Below, in pieces: positions 22,949 to 36,017 of a stretch of 64,000 nucleotides of DNA. Every line of letters starts with the position of its first letter. The stretch's first letter is position 1. A program made the position numbers and the translations under genes. Origin of the DNA: Sipunculus nudus (lineage: Eukaryota > Annelida > Sipuncula > Golfingiida > Sipunculidae); NCBI GenBank assembly GCA_026874595.1, contig CM049306.1, forward strand, positions 82,360,142 to 82,424,141, given 5' to 3'. The notes beneath the pieces were generated by a model. It ran no database searches. It worked only from the letters and a program-made list of their open reading frames with translations, and had not been told where the DNA came from.

Positions 22949-25900
22949 AACTTCCACGGACTACCTGTCACATCCTAATTAGAATCTCCCACGTGCAACC
23001 TGTCACACTATAGATAGAACCTCCAAAGGAGCACCTTGTTACACCCTATTTAGAATCTCCTTTTGACCACCTGTCACACCCTGATTGGAACCTCCCACGT
23101 ACCACCTCTTACATCCTGATTAGAATCTCACACGGACCTATGGTCACAGTCTGATAAGAATCTCCCAGGGACCACTTGTCACAGTCTGATAAGAATCTCC
23201 CAGGGACCACTTGTCACAGTCTGATAAGAATCTCCCAGGAACCACTTGTCACAGTCTGATAAGAATCTCCCAGGGACCACTTGTCACAGTCTGATAAGAA
23301 TCTCCCACGGACCACTTGTCACAGCCTGATAAGAATCTCATAGGGACCACTTGTCACAGTCTGATAAGAATCTCCCACGGACCACTTGTCACAGCCTGAA
23401 AAGAATCTCCAACGGACCACCTGTCATTACCTGACTGGAAAATATCCCACGTACAATCTGTTACACTCTGATGAGACCCTCCCACGCGCCAGCTGTCACA
23501 CTCAAGATAAACCCTCCAAAGGATCACCTGTCAAAACATGATTAGAAACTGCCATGAACCACCTGTCACACGATCATTAGAATCTCTCACGGACCACTTT
23601 CACCCCCTGATAAGAATCTCCCACGGACCACCTGTCACTCCCCGACTGGAATCTCCTACGTACTACCTGTTACACCCTGATTAAAATCTCCCACGGAATC
23701 CCGGCCTTACCCTGATAAGATTCTCTCACAGACCACCTGTTACACCCTGATAAGATTCTGTCGTAGACCACCTGATACATCCTGATAACAATCCCTAAAA
23801 TCCATCTGTCACGGACCACCTGTCACACCCTGATTAGAATCTCCCACGACCACCTTTCACATCCTGATTAGAATCGCCCGCGAACCACCTGTCAAATCGC
23901 GAGTAGACCCTCCCACGAGTCACCTGTCATACTCTAAACAGGATCTCTCACGGACCGCCTGTCACATCCTGATTAGAATCTCTCACGGACCACCGGTCAC
24001 ACCATGATTAGATTCTCCCTCCGACCATCTGTCACACCCTGATTAGATTCTCCCTCCGACCACCGGTCACACCCTGATTAGATTCTCCTTCCGAACATCT
24101 GTCACACTCTGATTAGATTCTCCCTCCGACCATCTGTCACACTCTGATTAGATTCTCCCTCTTACAAACCGTTACACTCTGATTAGATTCTCCCTTCGAC
24201 CATCTGTCACACCCTGATTAAATTCTCCCTCCGACCATCTGTCACACCCTGATTAGATTCTCCTTCCGACCATCTGTCACACTCTGATTAGATTCTCCCT
24301 CCGACCATCTGTCACACTCTGATTAGATTCTCCCTCCGACCATCCGTTACACCCTGATAAGATTCTCCCTCTGACCATCTCTCACACCCTGATTAGATTC
24401 TTCCTCCGACAATCTGTCACACTCTGATTGGATTTTCCCTTCGAACATCTGTCACACTCTGATTATATTCTTCCTCTGACCATCTGTCACACTTGATTAG
24501 ATTTTCCCTCCGACCAGCCGTCAAACCCTGATTAGATTCTCCCTCCGACCATCCGACACACCAAGATAAGATTCTCCCTCCAAACATCTGTCACACTCTG
24601 ATTAGATTTCCCCTTCGAACATCTGTCACACTCTGATTATATTCTCCCTCTGACCATCTCTCACACCCTGATTAGATTCTGCCTCCGACCATCTGTCACA
24701 CCCTGATTAGATTCTGCCTCCGACCATCTGTCACACTCTGATTAGATTCTCCCTCCGACCATCCGTCACACCCTGATAAGATTCTCCCTCTATCCATCTC
24801 TCACACCCTGATTAGAGTCTCCCTCCGACCGCCGGTCACACCTTGATTATATTCTCCCTCTGACCATCTGTCACACTCTGATTAGATTTTTCCTCCGAAC
24901 ATCTTTCACACCCTGATAAGATTCTCCCTCCGACCATCCGACACACCAAGATTAGATTCTCCCTCCGAACATCTGTCACACTCTGATTAGATTCTCCCTC
25001 CGACCATCTGTCACACTCTGATTAGATTCTCCGTCTGACCATCTGACACACGCTGATTAGATTCTCCCTCCGACCATCTGTCACACTCTGATTAGATTCT
25101 CCCTCCGACCACCTGTCACACCCTAATTAGATTCTCCCTCCGACCATCCGTCACACTCTGATTAGATTCTCCCTCCGAACATCTTTCACACCCTGATAAG
25201 ATTCTCCCTCCGACCATCCGTCACACTCTGATTAGATTCTCCCTCCGACCATCTGTCACACTCTGATTAGATTCTCCCTCTGACCACCTGTCACACCCTA
25301 ATTAGATTCTCCCTCCGACCATCCGTCACACTCTGATTAGATTCTCCCTCCGAACATCTTTCACACCCTGATTAGATTCTCCCTCCGACCATCTGTCACA
25401 CCCTGATAAGATTCTCCCTCCGACCATCTGTCACACCCTGATTAGATTCTCCCTCCGACCATCTGTCACACTCTGATCAGATTCTCCCTCCGACCATCTG
25501 TCACACTCTGATTGGTTTCTCCCTCCGACCATCTGTCACACTCTGATTAGATTCTTCCTCCGACCATCTGTCACACCCTGATTAGATTCTACCTCCTACC
25601 ATCTGTCACACTCTGATTAGATTCTCCCTCCGACCATCTGTCACACTCTGATTAGATTCTCCCTCCGACCATCTGTCACACTCTGATTAGATTCTCCCTT
25701 CGAACATTTGTCACACTCTGATTAGATTCTCCCTCCAACCAACCGTCACACTCTGATTAGATTCTCCCTCCGACCATCTATCACACGCTGATTAGATTCT
25801 CCCTCCGACCATCTGTCACACTCTGATTAGATTCTCCCTCCGACCATCTGTCACACTCTGATTAGATTCTCCCTCCGACCATCCGTCACACCCTGATAAG

Positions 25901-28900
25901 ATTCTCCCTCCGAACATCTGTCACACTCTGATTAGATTCTCCCTCCGACCATCTGTCACACTCTGATTAGATTCTCCCTCTTACCAACCGTTACACTCTG
26001 ATTAGATTCTCCCTTCGACCATCTGTCACACTCTGATTAGATTCTCCCTCCGACCATCTGTCACACTCTGATTAGATTCTCCCTCCGACCATCCGTTACA
26101 CCCTGATAAGATTCTCCCTCTGACCATCTCTCACACCCTGATTAGATTCTTCCCCCGACAATCTGTCACACTCTGATTGGATTTTCCCTTCGAACATCTG
26201 TCACACTCTGATTATATTCTTCCACTGACCATCTGTCACACTTGATTAGATTTTCCCTCCGACCAGCCGTCAAACCCTGATTAGATTCTCCCTCCGACCA
26301 TCCGACACACCAAGATAAGATTCTCCCTCCAAACATCTGTCACACTCTGATTAGATTTTCCCTTCGAACATCTGTCACACTCTGATTATATTCTCCCTCT
26401 GACCATCTCTCACACCCTGATTAGATTCTGCCTCCGACCATCTGTCACACTCTGATTAGATTCTCCCTCCGACCATCCGTCACACCCTGATAAGATTCTC
26501 CCTCTGACCATCTCTCACACCCTGATTAGAGTCTCCCTCCGACCGCCGGTCACACCTTGATTATATTCTCCCTCTGACCATCTGTCACACTCTGATAAGA
26601 TTTTTCCTCCGAACATCTTTCACACCCTGATTAGATTCTCCCTCCGACCATCCGACACACCAAGATTAGATTCTCCCTCCGAACATCTGTCACACTCTGA
26701 TTAGATTCTCCCTCCGACCATCTGTCACACTCTGATTAGATTCTCCGTCTGACCATCTGACACACGCTGATTAGATTCTCCCTCCGACCATCTGTCACAC
26801 TCTGATTAGATTTTCCCTCCGACCACCTGTCACACCCTAATTAGATTCTCCCTCCGACCATCCGTCACACTCTGATTAGATTCTCCCTCCGAACATCTTT
26901 CACACCCTGATAAGATTCTCCCTCCGACCATCCGTCACACTCTGATTAGATTCTCCCTCCGACCATCTGTCACACTCTGATTAGATTCTCCCTCTGACCA
27001 CCTGTCACACCCTAATTAGATTCTCCCTCCGACCATCCGTCACACTCTGATTAGATTCTCCCTCCGAACATCTTTCACACCCTGATTAGATTCTCCCTCC
27101 GACCATCTGTCACACCCTAAAAAGATTCTCCCTCCGACCATCTGTCACACCCTGATTAGATTCTCCCTCCGACCATCCGTCACACCCTGATAAGATTCTC
27201 CCTCATAACATCTGTCACACTCTGATTAGATTCTCCCTCCGACCATCTGTCACACTCTGATTAGATTCTCCCTCTTACCAACCGTTACACTCTGATTAGA
27301 TTCTCCCTTCGACTATCTGTCACACTCTGATTAGATTCTCCCTCCGACCATCTGTCACACTCTGATTAGATTCTCCCTCCGACCATCCGTTACACCCTGA
27401 TAAGATTCTCCCTCTGACCATCTCTCACACCCTGATTAGATTCTTCCCCCGACAATCTGTCACACTCTGATTGGATTTTCCCTTCGAACATCTGTCACAC
27501 TCTGATTATATTCTTCCTCTGACCATCTGTCACACTTGATTAGATTTTCCCTCCGACCAGCCGTCAAACCCTGATTAGATTCTCCCTCCGACCATCCGAC
27601 ACACCAAGATAAGATTCTCCCTCCAAACATCTGTCACACTCTGATTAGATTTTCCCTTCGAACATCTGTCACACTCTGATTATATTCTCCCTCTGACCAT
27701 CTCTCACACCCTGATTAGATTCTGCCTCCGACCATCTGTCACACTCTGATTAGATTCTCCCTCCGACCATCCGTCACACCCTGATAAGATTCTCCCTCTG
27801 ACCATCTCTCACACCCTGATTAGAGTCTCCCTCCGACCGCCGGTCACACCTTGATTATATTCTCCCTCTGACCATCTGTCACACTCTGATAAGATTTTTC
27901 CTCCGAACATCTTTCACACCCTGATTAGATTCTCCCTCCGACCATCCGACACACCAAGATTAGATTCTCCCTCCGAACATCTGTCACACTCTGATTAGAT
28001 TCTCCCTCCGACCATCTGTCACACTCTGATTAGATTCTCCGTCTGACCATCTGACACACGCTGATTAGATTTTCCCTCCGACCACCTGTCACACCCTAAT
28101 TAGATTCTCCCTCCGACCATCCGTCACACTCTGATTAGATTCTCCCTCCGAACATCTTTCACACCCTGATAAGATTCTCCCTCCGACCATCCGTCACACT
28201 CTGATTAGATTCTCCCTCCGACCATCTGTCACACTCTGATTAGATTCTCCCTCTGACCACCTGTCACACCCTAATTAGATTCTCCCTCCGACCATCCGTC
28301 ACACTCTGATTAGATTCTCCCTCCGAACATCTTTCACACCCTGATTAGATTCTCCCTCCGACCATCTGTCACACCCTAAAAAGATTCTCCCTCCGACCAT
28401 CTGTCACACCCTGATTAGATTCTCCCTCCGACCAACCGTCACACCCTGATTAGATTCTCCCTCCGACGATCTGTCACACCCTGATCAGATTCTCCCTCCG
28501 ACCATCTGTCACACTCTGATTGGTTTCTCCCTCCGACCATCTGTCACACTCTGATTAGATTCTTTCTCCGACCATCTGTCACACCCTGATTAGATTCTAC
28601 CTCCTACCATCTGTCACACTCTGATAAGATTCTCCCTCCGACCATCTGTCACACTCTGATTAGATTCTCCCTCCGACCATCTGTCACACTCTGATTAGAT
28701 TCTCCCTCCGACCATCTGTCACACTCTGATTAGATTCTCCCTCCGACCATCCGTCACACCCTGATAAGATTCTCCCTCTGACCATCTCTCACACCCTGAT
28801 TAGATTCTCCCTCCGACCATCTGTCACACTCTGATTAGATTCTCCCTTCGATCATCTGTCACACTCTGATTAGATTCTCCCTCCAACCAACCGTCACACT

Positions 28901-29647
28901 CTGATTAGATTCTCCCTCCGACCATCTATCACACCCTGATTAGATTCTCCCTCCGACCATCTGTCACACTCTGATTAGATTCTCCCTCCGACCATCTGTC
29001 ACACTCTGATTAGATTCTCCCTCCGACCATCTGTCACACTCTGATTAGATTCTTCCTCCGACCATCCGTCACACCCTGATAAGATTCTCCCTCTGACCAT
29101 CTCTCACACCCTGATTAGATTCTCCCTCCGACCATCTGTCACACTCTGATTAGATTCTCCCTTCGAACATCTGTTACACTCTGATTAGATTCTCCCTCCA
29201 ACCAACCGTCACACTCTGATTAGATTCTCCCTCCGACCATCTGTCATACCCTGATTAGATTCTCCCTCCGACCATCCGTCACACTCTGATTAGATTCTCC
29301 CTTCGACCATCTGTCACACCCTGATTAGATTCTCCCTCCGACCATCTGTCACACCCTGATTAGATTCTCCCTCCGACCATCTGTCACACTCTGATTAGAT
29401 TCTCCCTCCGACCATCTGTCACACTCTGATTAGATTCTCCCTCCGACCATCCGTCACACCCTGATAAGATTCTCCCTCTGACCATCTCTCACACCCTGAT
29501 TAGATTCTTCCTCCGACCATCTGTCACACCCTGATTAGATTCTCCCTCCGACCATCTGTCACACTCTGATTAGATTCTCCCTCCGACCATCTGTCACACT
29601 CTGATTAGATTCTCCCTCCAACCAACCGTCACACTCTGATTAGATTC
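22949..29647. repeat. 35-bp satellite array with higher-order structure
   Basis: About 6.7 kb, roughly 190 monomers of 35 bp. The core monomer runs GATTAGATTCTCCCTCCGAC then CATCTGTCACACTCT. Left zone (22949 to about 23990): diverged monomers with CCCACGGACCACC in place of CCCTCCGACCATC, including a local homogenised block with TCCCAGGGACCACTTGTCAC at 23130-23400. Core (about 23990-29647): highly similar monomers. A variant marked TTACCAACCGTTACAC recurs at 25981 and 27275 (1294 bp = 37 monomers minus one base), and the variant GATTGGTTTCT recurs about 3008 bp apart. The right end stops abruptly after GATTAGATTC. Because 35 is not a multiple of three and the monomer holds TGATTAG, no frame stays open. 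There is no sign of coding or of spacers as in CRISPR. Confidence 0.97.
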
Positions 29648-30205
29648 GTTCCGATTAGAACAAAAAATATTAAAAACCTTGATTGATTTTTTTCAGCATA
29701 TTGTAACACATTGATAATCACAGGAATTTTTAAATAATTTGCTTGAAAAATAAAAAATATTTTCAGCGTTATTTTATCCAATCAAAGTTACAAGCATGGT
29801 GATGTAAACTAAAATCCAGACGGCGTTCACAGCCTAATTAGGAAAGCTGTTAATTTCCGATGGAATGACGGGGAGACACAGGAAAATTTACAGCACCTAT
29901 ATAATGAAGGCTCTCGTGACTATGATTTACGCCGGGTCTTTCCCAAAACAAAATGTGTCATTTTGAACAATGACTGCATGTACAGTGACTGTTACGTGTT
30001 GTTCAACCGATACGGACAATGTATGCGTGACTGAAGTATCCGATCGGGCTGAATTAATAACTCTGTCATTTTACTTTAATGTGTAATATGTATGTATTGC
30101 CACAAGCTTTCAAATTACCCTTTGAGTCAGAAACCCTCAACAAGCTGTAATACAAGTGCATGCATTAATAACCATTTGGACCATGCTGATGGTTTAATAA
30201 TTAAT
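29648..30205. other. unique flank of the satellite
   Basis: The sequence changes at once from satellite to AT-rich single-copy DNA. No gene. Confidence 0.6.
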
Positions 30206-30209
30206 TATA

Positions 30210-30292
30210 TGCTGCGAGTGTCACGATTTAAATTCATATCCGGAACAGCAGTCCAGCGTTCCAACCGCTACGCCAATAAAACAAGCTTTAAT
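30210..30292 (-). mobile_element. tRNA-like SINE head, third type
   Basis: The minus strand reads TGGCGTAGCGGTTGGAACG (box A-like) and, about 40 bases later, ATGAATTTAAATC in the box B position (weak). The layout resembles a SINE promoter, but the body is not recognisable. Confidence 0.3.
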
Positions 30293-31720
30293 GGTGATCG
30301 AGACATATGCCCCATGTATCACACTTACTCATGTTAGCGTTCTAATATCAGAACGAGGTTAATTAATTAATTATCCCAGAAGTCACACTTTTGGTTTGCT
30401 ATGTGGCGAAAATAAAAACTCGGGCCACATTTCCCTAGGCCTCATTGTCGCCATTTATGACGAGCCACTACTTCGTCACATTAACAAACCTTAACGCAAA
30501 CCTATTTTTATCGGGGGAAAATTAAGCCATGTTTATACTATATCCGTTTTCACTAAATACGGTATCGAATTCCGTTTTTATTGCCTCTGAATTCTGCAGT
30601 GTCTGTAGTGCACATATGTGTCAAGTTTTCTATACATATCATATTTTCTCCATGTACATTACACGTCACCATTAAATGTTATGCACGTTAGATTTTACAT
30701 ATAAAATGGATCGTTTTCCCGGTTGTTACCGTAGTCATGACAGTGTAACATATAGCTATTATCCGCCGTTTTTCTTTCCATCAGTCCATCGTGTTTTTAT
30801 GTTATTTCAATATGCTCCTGTCAAAAGGAATTATCTTTCAGAGATTTGACGGTCATTTCCATCCTGGTGGTAAAACAAATCTCCATCTCATTTGTAGTTT
30901 TCTTCCTTTGAAAATATACATGGGATGAACTGTAAACTTTAGATCGTTTGTAAAAACTTAAAGTAGATTGTCTTTCAGGTCGGTTGATATTTTTTCCTGT
31001 TTTTTTTCATGCCATGTAAATAGATAACTGCTCTGCAGATTGCTATCCCGATTATGAAATTCAATCTCTGGTAACTGGTTTTGTTCACCGTCCTCTTGGA
31101 TCATACAGTTGATAGGAGAAAAAAATCCAATCATGTAGATGGGTTGATGTAATTATAATGTCTGCAAAGAGGGCAACAATGCCATTCAAATGACTGTTAA
31201 ATTCGTTTAGTAACCCCTGCTTGTCAGGTCTAAGGAATTATATATCACAACTTAACGTTAAAAGACATTTTGAACAGATGATCAAAAAGAAATCTTCATT
31301 TTGAAAGTAACACTGCAAAGATAAACTTCAAAGAATTTTAAATTAAGTTTCAGTAAAATGATTGTTGGGAGGTTGTCTGGTGTACAAGGGGAAGATTCTA
31401 AACCTATGACGTCATGGTGGAGGGCACTTACCGTTCCCTGTTGCAAAAGAGTGAATATAAAATGACAAAGCTGAGTCATACCGTTTTCGACAATCAACTG
31501 ATGTCACTTGTACCATAAAAAGTGAGTAACAACCTTTACATGTATGCGATGCCGAACACTGGGGCCTGAAATAATAATGTTAGGAAAATAAACTGATGAT
31601 CCAAATCTGAATGCTCATTATTACAAGGCTCCGCCATGTGGGGGGATAGGGGGTCCTTATTGCTCCCAAAACCGTGTTTGCATTCACTTATTCGGCCCAG
31701 GTTTAATCGTGTCATAAGTG
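30293..31720. other. unique non-coding DNA
   Basis: No gene. A perfect ATGACGTCAT palindrome (CRE/ATF-type site) lies at 31406-31415. Short frames are not credible. Confidence 0.45.
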
Positions 31721-31721
31721 A

Positions 31722-32695
31722 CTAGGGGTGCGGACCGGACCGCTCTGAGTTGGACTTGTCTGGTCCACAATATTAGCCTAACACAAAATACCGGACCGCT
31801 TATCCCTAAACAGGACCAGTCCGGACCGCTCAACCTTTAGATACGTAGAATGTATTTAAAGCAATGGCAGCTGCAATAGAATAATTATATACGTGTTTCT
31901 TTATATGTTTTCCCTCTGAGTAACCGTAAAGGGTCACTTTTTTGTTATTAACTTATGACTGTAGTGACATGTTCAGCATTTGATCATTGTCCCCTGCAGT
32001 GTTCCACAATGCTGATGCTTTTCTCTTTATCACTGTGTATCACAGTATAATAAGACCAGTTTCTATACGATGAATACATTAAATATTTTTTAAATAAATC
32101 ATTAACATTAGATTAATACGTTTTCTATATCAAATCGCACTTAAATCACTACATAACTAATCAGCTAATGTCAATCCGCATCCGTTCTTTGAATCAGCTC
32201 GCCCCATCCTGCACATTAATAGATAAATGTTTTTTTATGTCAAATTGCATTCTAACCACTACGGGTACATAATTAATCAGCTAATGTCTGCCCGTATCCC
32301 CCCCCCCCAGCAATTTCCTTGAATCAGCTCGCTCTACCCTGTAAAATTTGGTTTTTATTCTCACGACCATGACCCACACAGTAACACGAAATATTCCGAT
32401 GTTGTAAAATTATTTACAAAGATTACGATTTTAAATTTGTCTTTAAAAAATCCAACCCTGATCTTGCGATTTAAGTATAGATTATATTATTACATTTAAT
32501 TGCACGTTTTGCCGTGAAAGATCTTCGGTTTTGTTAAATATTTGAACAAATATATTTAATGAAAAATATGTAAACGTAGAATAAACAAATTACAATTTTA
32601 TTTTAATTTACTGATATTTTTATTAATGGATTGGACCACTTGGACCGGTCCATCTATTGGACCGGTTGGCCCACAGCTGGACAGAACAGTATCTC
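31722..32695. repeat. GGACCGG-rich repeat with internal duplication
   Basis: A left cluster of GGACCGG/CCGGACC words (31730-31835) and a right cluster (32630-32690) containing the perfect palindrome GGACCGGTCC (32642-32651) bracket about 800 bp of AT-rich DNA. Inside, two tandem copies of roughly 115-130 bp (about 32114-32230 and 32231-32345) share TCAGCTAATGTC and TTGAATCAGCTCGC. A C11 tract at 32298 interrupts the second. The clusters look like decayed ends of a MITE starting TAGGGGTGCGGACC, but exact TIRs could not be matched. Confidence 0.4.
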
Positions 32696-32849
32696 GAAGC
32701 GTTTGCTTTCTTGTTCGTTATAGTCATATATCCACACTGCTATTAGTGACTGTATATCTGTGAATATTAAGTTGGGAGAGTTTTTTTTATAATTTCGTTT
32801 AAGTGTTCACATTAAAAATGTGTTGTTCGACGGTCGTGGGAAAACTGGT

Positions 32850-33410
32850 CAGGGATGTCTAAGTCTAATCGTACGCTCTTCCTATGACAGCCGTACGATA
32901 AAAGTATAGTCCAAACCCATGTCGGTTCAACGGTAGATCATTCGTAGGACGTCATGCGCAGAACATGCGGCAATCGTTTGGCTGTCATAGGAAAGTCCTA
33001 CGATTCTTTGGGCCTCAGATAACCAAAACAAACGTACGAATGTAATGTCGTAGGTTTATCGTAACACAATCGTAAAGCAATCGAGATCGGCGCTGATAAA
33101 ATTCTACGACAAGGGTCCACGACAGTTTTTCGTCGCAAAACACCTGCATTTCATACGACACAACTATGTCTTTGGAATTTCCCCAATTTTCTGTCGTAGA
33201 CGTGTCGTATATGTGTTGTGCGATGTATGTGATTCGGGCTGTAATAATATGCCTCTACCACCAGCGATATGTTGCACGTTTATCGTATGTTAGTCCTGTT
33301 TGGTCTTACGTTGGTCCTGCGACAGGGTACATTTAGTCACTGGTGGTCGTGTATGTTCGTGTGATAATCTTATACTAAAGTCCTCCGAGATCCTATAGCA
33401 CTATGTGAAT
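32850..33410. repeat. TCGTA/TACGA-rich interspersed repeat
   Basis: TCGTA or its complement TACGA occurs about thirteen times in 560 bp, when about one is expected by chance. Fourteen-base inverted arms TTCCTATGACAGCC (32879-32892) and GGCTGTCATAGGAA (32980-32993) enclose the left part. No coding frame. It is probably a decayed repeat element. Confidence 0.45.
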
Positions 33411-35527
33411 GCGACTTTTATGGCTAATAGATTGCAAAAAAGTAGAGGTTCCAGACGATTGTAGCTCAGTTGACCTTTGCATCAGGCAAACAAATTTTGG
33501 ATGGTGGACAGGCTACTTCTTATAAGAGTGTGAACAGTCCATTACGACGAACGAGCCTTAAAACCGTTGTTAGATCAACAAATGCTAATTGTATTGAAGC
33601 AGCTGCTTGATGCTGTTCCGTGTAGATTTCTTGTGGTTGTCTTACAGAAAAGAACGTGTCGATAATTGATCTTCCTGACTCATCCAAACAATGCAACTCT
33701 CATTTGGACATCACTCGACGTCTATGAGTATAATCCGAGCATATTCCGTACAACCAGTAATAATGGGGGATTCTTCTGAACGTATTGCAGTCACTTCAGT
33801 CATCTTCACTTTTATGCAAGGTGATGATCTATGCTTCCCTCTTGTTTAGTGGCACCACATCCTTATTAAAAAAGAAAAAGGAGTACTCTCAGATGTTTGG
33901 TATTCAGCTGGTTTTCCATGTTTGATAATATCATCTTAATACGTGACTTTCCAGAACAAGAAGAGAGAAGAAAAGTGCCGGCTTTGTTCTTGTTCCAATT
34001 AAGGGCTCATAAGCCTTTAAATATCGATTTCCGGTTTTCTTGTTTCCTAAAAGTTTTACTTTTAATTATGAATGAAGTCTAAGGAATCTTTTTAAGAAAT
34101 TGTTAGCTTGATGAGCATCTATAACCTGGATATTGATCGCACTTGCATGCATCGTATGAATAAAAGGTAAACCAATACCTGTTTTTAGAGGGTATGTTTA
34201 CCTTACTAAAGTTGTAAAATTGTTGAATTCCTTATTACTTTGATCTGTTTTTATCATAGCGCTTTGCGTGTTGGCTGGTATCTAATATAATTAATTATCT
34301 TTTAAAGCAGAAACATTTATCCAATGATCTGGTGATTACATTTTGTATAAAACCTAATGATAAAATAATTAATCAATTAACAGAAGTTATCTCCATCCTG
34401 TCTTTTTATGCTTAATTTTGTGTAATATACCACATATATTTATCATATACTGTGGATGTATAGATTTATAAGTCATTACAGATTCCTTTGAAAGTTAACC
34501 TACGTTACCTCAAGATAAAAAGGTTAACGCCTCTATGCGTGACTAAGACCCCGTGAGCCACAATTTCTTTATTACTAATAGGCGGAACTCGTGGGGAACA
34601 AGTTGATCACGAGTTAACACGCGATGCAGGAAAGAAGACCTTTCATCATTAACGAAAATATTTATCATTCTGGTGTTGTTCTGGTGTTGTTAAAGCCTAC
34701 ATGGGGAATTCAGGCTTAATTAGAGATTTCGGTTTTTATTTATCTCCAATGAATAATGTAACAAAAGTCTCTCTAAAAAATATCGATTTGCATTTTATTC
34801 CCATATAATATTCAATCTATCTTTGTAAAGTTTAATATAATAAAGCATTGTTTAAGAAAGTTCCCGGTCAAGTTTCCCCTAGGTCGAAGAAAAATCTTCA
34901 GTGTCCTTCACTGTTATAGGTATAAGTGGCGTCTTTAGTCTTTGTGTATTTTTGTTAACGTTCTAGCGGGTATAGTTGACTTGTGATGAAAATGACATAC
35001 TTTTCTACTGGGATTTGTGAAATCCAAGCGCTCACGTACTACAGGATCATGGTAATATTTCAAATCTGGTGATCCATATTTTGGCTTAGGTATGCGGTCT
35101 CTGAGTACTCTCTTCTCAGTGATCCGCATTGTTTTCACGCTTGTGATATTTTCTGTGGGCTGGATCAGCACATTCACAGTCACCAGTTACATGAAAACGA
35201 CCGTCATTGTTAAAGATACAAATGACCGAATGGGTTGCATGGTCTTCAGGCTTTAGACAATCTTTGTGTAAGATATATAAAATCAGAATTTTCCTAAACG
35301 TTTCACAGTTTAGGTTGCAAGTGGCCGATTTCTTTGACTTGAGGCTATGCAATGAAAATAGTTTCCGTATGGTGCCCTGTGTCACCACCTGTTGCATCGG
35401 GCCTTACATTGCGAAGATCAGGCCCATCCCCTCTAGGCAAAATCAATTATCTATTTTCTTGCTTGGTTTAGTCTGGCCAGAGGATGGCGGGAGTTTCGTC
35501 CCGTGGTACCGGCCTCAAATGAACATA
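33411..35527. other. unique AT-rich non-coding DNA
   Basis: No gene. Overlapping plus and minus frames near 34.9-35.4 kb show no known domain. Confidence 0.5.
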
Positions 35528-35616
35528 ACTCTTTTTCTCTCCCCGCCTGTCTCTCTTTTTCTGCCCCCCCCCCCGGTCTGTCTCTCCTTCTCTGTCTTTC
35601 TGTCTCTGCCTCTGTG

Positions 35617-35647
<31 letters not shown>

Positions 35648-35771
35648 TGTTTAAGTCTCTCTGCATCTGTTTCCTTCATCCCCTGTCTGTACGTGTGTGT
35701 CTTAATTTCTGTTATCTCTTTTTTTTCTACCACTTTCCTTCCACCCCCACTTGTCAAAATTTTACTCTTTT

Positions 35772-35810
<39 letters not shown>

Positions 35811-35855
35811 GTCTGAATTTTTGTCTTTGCTTCTGTCCCTCCGTCTGCCTGATAG

Positions 35856-35896
<41 letters not shown>

Positions 35897-36017
35897 TTCT
35901 TTCCTTGTCTCAATTTGTATCATTGCCTTCTCTGTCTTTCCGACTGTTTGTCTCTTCCCCCCTCTCCCTCCCCCTCTCTCTGTCCCTTTCTCTCTCTCTC
36001 TCTTTCTCTCTCTCTGA
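35528..36017 (+). repeat. polypyrimidine tract with (TC)n runs
   Basis: About 490 bp almost entirely C and T on the plus strand. It includes C11 at 35564-35574 and (TC)n runs near 35770-35806, 35858-35890 and 35985-36015. Frames of 282 and 174 codons (plus) and 132 and 101 codons (minus) arise only because CT/GA repeats lack stop codons. Such mirror-like tracts can form triplex DNA. Confidence 0.95.

Noticed and set aside
22949-29647. CRISPR array
   Set aside because: Monomers are head to tail with no unique spacers, the context is eukaryotic and there are no cas genes.
31406-31415. CRE palindrome as a promoter
   Set aside because: An isolated 10-bp site with no TATA box, exon or CpG context; several similar sites occur across the window by chance or within repeats.
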